Position numbers and translations under genes: made by a program
Part shown: piece after piece, positions 5,401 to 6,722 of the stretch
Layout: each line of letters begins with the position of its first letter
Position numbering within the stretch: position 1 is the first letter of the stretch
Assembly (NCBI GenBank): GCA_030917225.1
Contig: JAUPVD010000160.1
Coordinates: forward strand, 1 to 6,722
Direction of reading: 5' to 3'
DNA: 6,722 nucleotides
From: Pseudomonadota bacterium
GTDB lineage: Bacteria > Pseudomonadota > Gammaproteobacteria > Burkholderiales > Rhodocyclaceae
The notes under the pieces: generated by a model
What the model saw: the letters and a program-made list of their open reading frames with translations, nothing else
Databases searched by the model: none
Told to the model about the DNA's origin: nothing

Positions 5401-6201
5401 ATGATCCGCCGCCTCATCAACGCTGCCCTATTGCTTGCCGCCTGCATCGGCGGAGGCGCCATCGCCCAGGACAAGCCCGACTACCCGCTGGGTGCCGGTG
5501 ACACCATCCGCGTGCAAGTCTTCCAGAACCCGGACCTGACCATTGAAACCCGCGTTGCCGAAAGCGGCGCCATCACCTACCCGCTGATCGGCTCGGTCGA
5601 CCTCGGCGGCCTCTCCATCGCCGCAGCCGAAAAGAAGATTGCCACAGCGCTCAAGGATGGCGGCTTCGTCCAGCAGCCGCAGGTCAACATCGTCATCATC
5701 CAGCTGCGCGGCAACCAGGTCGCCGTGCTCGGCCAGGTCAACCGCCCCGGCCGCTTCCCGCTCGAAACCCTCAACACCCGCGTCAGCGACATGCTCGCCG
5801 CCGCCGGTGGCGCCACCCCCGGCGGTGACGACGTGGTCATCGTCACCGGCCTGCGCGGCGGCAAGCCCTTCCGCAAGAGCATCGACATCCCCTCGCTGTA
5901 CATCGGCGAAAACCCCGCCGACGACATCGTCCTCGCCGGCGGCGACACCATCTATGTACACCGCGCCCCGATGTTCTACATCTACGGCGAAGCCCAGCGC
6001 CCCGGCACCTACCGCATCGAACGCGGCATGACCGTCATGCAGGCCCTGGCCCAGGGCGGCGGCCCCACCCCGCGCGGCAGCGAATACCGCCTGCGCCTGC
6101 ACCGCAAGAATGGCGAAGGCACCGTCGAACAACTCTCCCCCGAAATGACCGACCTCGTGCAACCCAACGACGTCATCTACGTGCGCGAAAGCCTGTTCTG
6201 A
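5401..6201 (+). CDS. epsE: Polysaccharide export protein EpsE, short OPX (Wza-like) family
   Basis: A 266-residue periplasmic OPX protein. The N-terminal signal has two readings: a lipobox L12-A-A-C15, or a signal peptidase I site after A22 (AIA before Q23). The polysaccharide export domain spans ~27-103 (YPLGAGDTIRVQVF, YPLIGSVDLGGLS). Two SLBB domains follow, ~107-155 (VLGQVNRPGRFPL) and ~191-245 (YGEAQRPGTYRIERGMTVMQALAQGGG). The protein ends at VIYVRESLF directly after the second SLBB, so it lacks the C-terminal amphipathic helix with which Wza (about 380 residues) spans the outer membrane. It should therefore need a separate outer-membrane barrel, for which EpsL is the candidate. It sits between epsD and epsF, the usual order in XrtB-type loci. 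Confidence 0.92.
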   Translation: MIRRLINAALLLAACIGGGAIAQDKPDYPLGAGDTIRVQVFQNPDLTIETRVAESGAITYPLIGSVDLGGLSIAAAEKKIATALKDGGFVQQPQVNIVIIQLRGNQVAVLGQVNRPGRFPLETLNTRVSDMLAAAGGATPGGDDVVIVTGLRGGKPFRKSIDIPSLYIGENPADDIVLAGGDTIYVHRAPMFYIYGEAQRPGTYRIERGMTVMQALAQGGGPTPRGSEYRLRLHRKNGEGTVEQLSPEMTDLVQPNDVIYVRESLF

Positions 6202-6226
6202 ACATGCTTCGAAACGCCAAACGCAT

Positions 6227-6352
6227 CGTCATCCCGGCGACGGCCGCATACCGCGTCACCCGGGCGACTCCGGAGAACGCCTCGCACTCCGTCACCCCGG
6301 AGCGCGTCCTATACCCCGTCACCTCGGCCATCCCGAAGAGCGCCCTATACCC
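6227..6352. repeat. Degenerate repeats between epsE and the second REPIN-like element
   Basis: CGTCA-headed units begin at 6227, 6254, 6290 and 6317, and the next at 6353 starts the REPIN-like element. Steps are 27, 36, 27 and 36 bp, so the segment is two copies of a 63-bp block (6227-6289 and 6290-6352) that match at about two thirds of positions. Units carry the CGTCACCCCGG arm end of the neighbouring element and often CTATACCC. They appear to be old, decayed duplications of the arm. Confidence 0.6.
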
Positions 6353-6467
6353 CGTCACCCCGGCGAAAGCGCCCCGAAGGAAGTGCCCTTGGGGTGCCGG
6401 GGTCCAGGGCAGACGCATGGGGCGCCTTGGACGGCCGTACTGGACCCCGGCTTTCGCCGGGGTGACG
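6353..6467. repeat. REPIN-like double-hairpin repeat, copy 2, with a 27-bp loop insertion
   Basis: The right arm (6440-6467) has an 8-bp stem ACCCCGGC/GCCGGGGT with a TTTC tetraloop. The left arm (6353-6407) is its exact reverse complement, 28 of 28, once 27 extra bases at 6369-6395 are removed. The extra bases sit at the GAAA loop and form their own imperfect hairpin (CCCCGAAGG 6372-6380 with CCCTTGGGG 6386-6394). The spacer is 32 bp. It belongs to the same family as 3978-4048, with the same CGTCA and TCCAG ends. Confidence 0.75.
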
Positions 6468-6640
6468 GATCCTTCCGGGGTGACGGATCCTTCCGGGGTG
6501 ACGGATCCTTCCGGGGTGACGGGCCCTTCCGGGGTGACGGGCCCTTCCGAGGTGACGAGCACTTCCGGGATAACGAACCCTTTCGGGATAACGACCACCT
6601 CCCGGACAACAGCGACTCTGACAACCAATCTTTCCAAGGG
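6461..6640. repeat. 18-bp tandem repeat array with one-sided decay
   Basis: Units begin at 6461, 6479, 6497, 6515, 6533, 6551, 6569, 6587 and 6605, plus a remnant at 6620 after a 15-bp step. The first three are identical (GGTGACGGATCCTTCCGG). The next two change GGATCC to GGGCCC, and later ones drift to GATAAC and GACAAC headings. The unit begins inside the end of the REPIN-like arm (GGTGACG, 6461-6467), so the array seems to have grown from the element's edge. Identity falls steadily with distance toward epsF. Confidence 0.8.
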
Positions 6641-6652
6641 ACACCCGGCACC

Positions 6653-6722
6653 ATGACCCTGCAACAGTTCCTGCTCATCCTGCGCGCGCGTGCGCGCATT
6701 GCGCTTTATGTCTTCCTCGGCA
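6653..6722 (+). CDS. epsF: Chain-length determinant protein EpsF, 5' end only
   Basis: The ATG at 6653 opens 23 complete codons (MTLQQFLLILRARARIALYV...) that run off the window. The start resembles Wzz/Wzc-type co-polymerases of the EpsF family: a short cytoplasmic lead with QFLLILRARA followed by the first membrane helix. AAGGGA (6636-6641) is a plausible Shine-Dalgarno with a longish spacing of 11 nt. The order epsE then epsF is the usual one in XrtB-type clusters, where EpsF would set polymer length at the inner membrane and contact the OPX protein. With only 23 residues visible, the name rests largely on position. Confidence 0.75.
   Translation, partial: MTLQQFLLILRARARIALYVFLG

Noticed and set aside
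6461..6640. Array considered as a CRISPR
   Set aside because: The 18-bp units are directly abutting with no unique spacers and diverge gradually; no cas gene is present.
6173..6699. Three overlapping minus-strand frames through the epsE-epsF repeats (HPGRI- and SPRKDP-type repeats)
   Set aside because: Repeat steps divisible by three and a stop-free unit keep frames open automatically. There is no start context, and the peptides are pure repeat translation.

Overview
The window is about 64-65% GC and carries genes on the + strand only. It reads as part of an exopolysaccharide (EPS) export cluster of the XrtB (exosortase B)/PEP-CTERM-associated type, as described in methylotrophic and floc-forming Betaproteobacteria. 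Gene content, GC-rich codon use and family resemblance suggest a betaproteobacterium, possibly Rhodocyclales-like (Azonexus/Dechloromonas/Zoogloea relatives). This placement is inference; no rRNA or other marker is present.

Layout: (1) 1-522, the 3' part of a LuxR-type regulator (EpsA), overlapping (2) 512-1933, the initiating phosphoglycosyl transferase EpsB. (3) A 117-bp gap holding a perfect hairpin over a candidate promoter. (4) 2051-2578, a stand-alone cyclic-nucleotide-binding-fold protein, 4 bp ahead of (5) 2583-3884, the outer-membrane beta-barrel EpsL. (6) 3885-4369, a 485-bp gap containing a probable MITE-like insertion (14-bp inverted repeats, 8-bp flanking direct repeats) that encloses a 71-bp REPIN-like double hairpin, then an AT-richer segment with dyads and a -10-like box. 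(7) 4370-5368, EpsD, a lipoprotein of the parvulin-like family. (8) 5401-6201, EpsE, a short OPX polysaccharide export protein. (9) 6202-6652, a 451-bp gap filled by a second REPIN-like element with inward-decaying degenerate repeats on its left and an 18-bp tandem array on its right. (10) 6653-6722, the first codons of EpsF, the chain-length determinant/co-polymerase.

How the genes fit together: EpsA is a likely transcriptional activator of the locus. EpsB loads the first sugar phosphate onto undecaprenyl phosphate at the inner membrane. EpsF (Wzz/Wzc-like, cut here) would control polymerisation and contact the periplasmic OPX protein EpsE. EpsE lacks a C-terminal outer-membrane helix, so EpsL is the natural candidate for the outer-membrane pore. 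EpsD is a periplasm-facing lipoprotein chaperone that appears to lack the parvulin histidines. The cyclic-nucleotide-fold protein has no DNA-binding domain and might couple a second messenger to the machinery.

The genes themselves belong to a known cluster type. The least ordinary part of the window is the repeat biology: two REPIN-like elements sit at the borders of the epsD-epsE module, one nested in a MITE-like insertion and the other seeding an 18-bp array whose copies decay with distance and which leaves a continuous reading frame bridging epsE and epsF.
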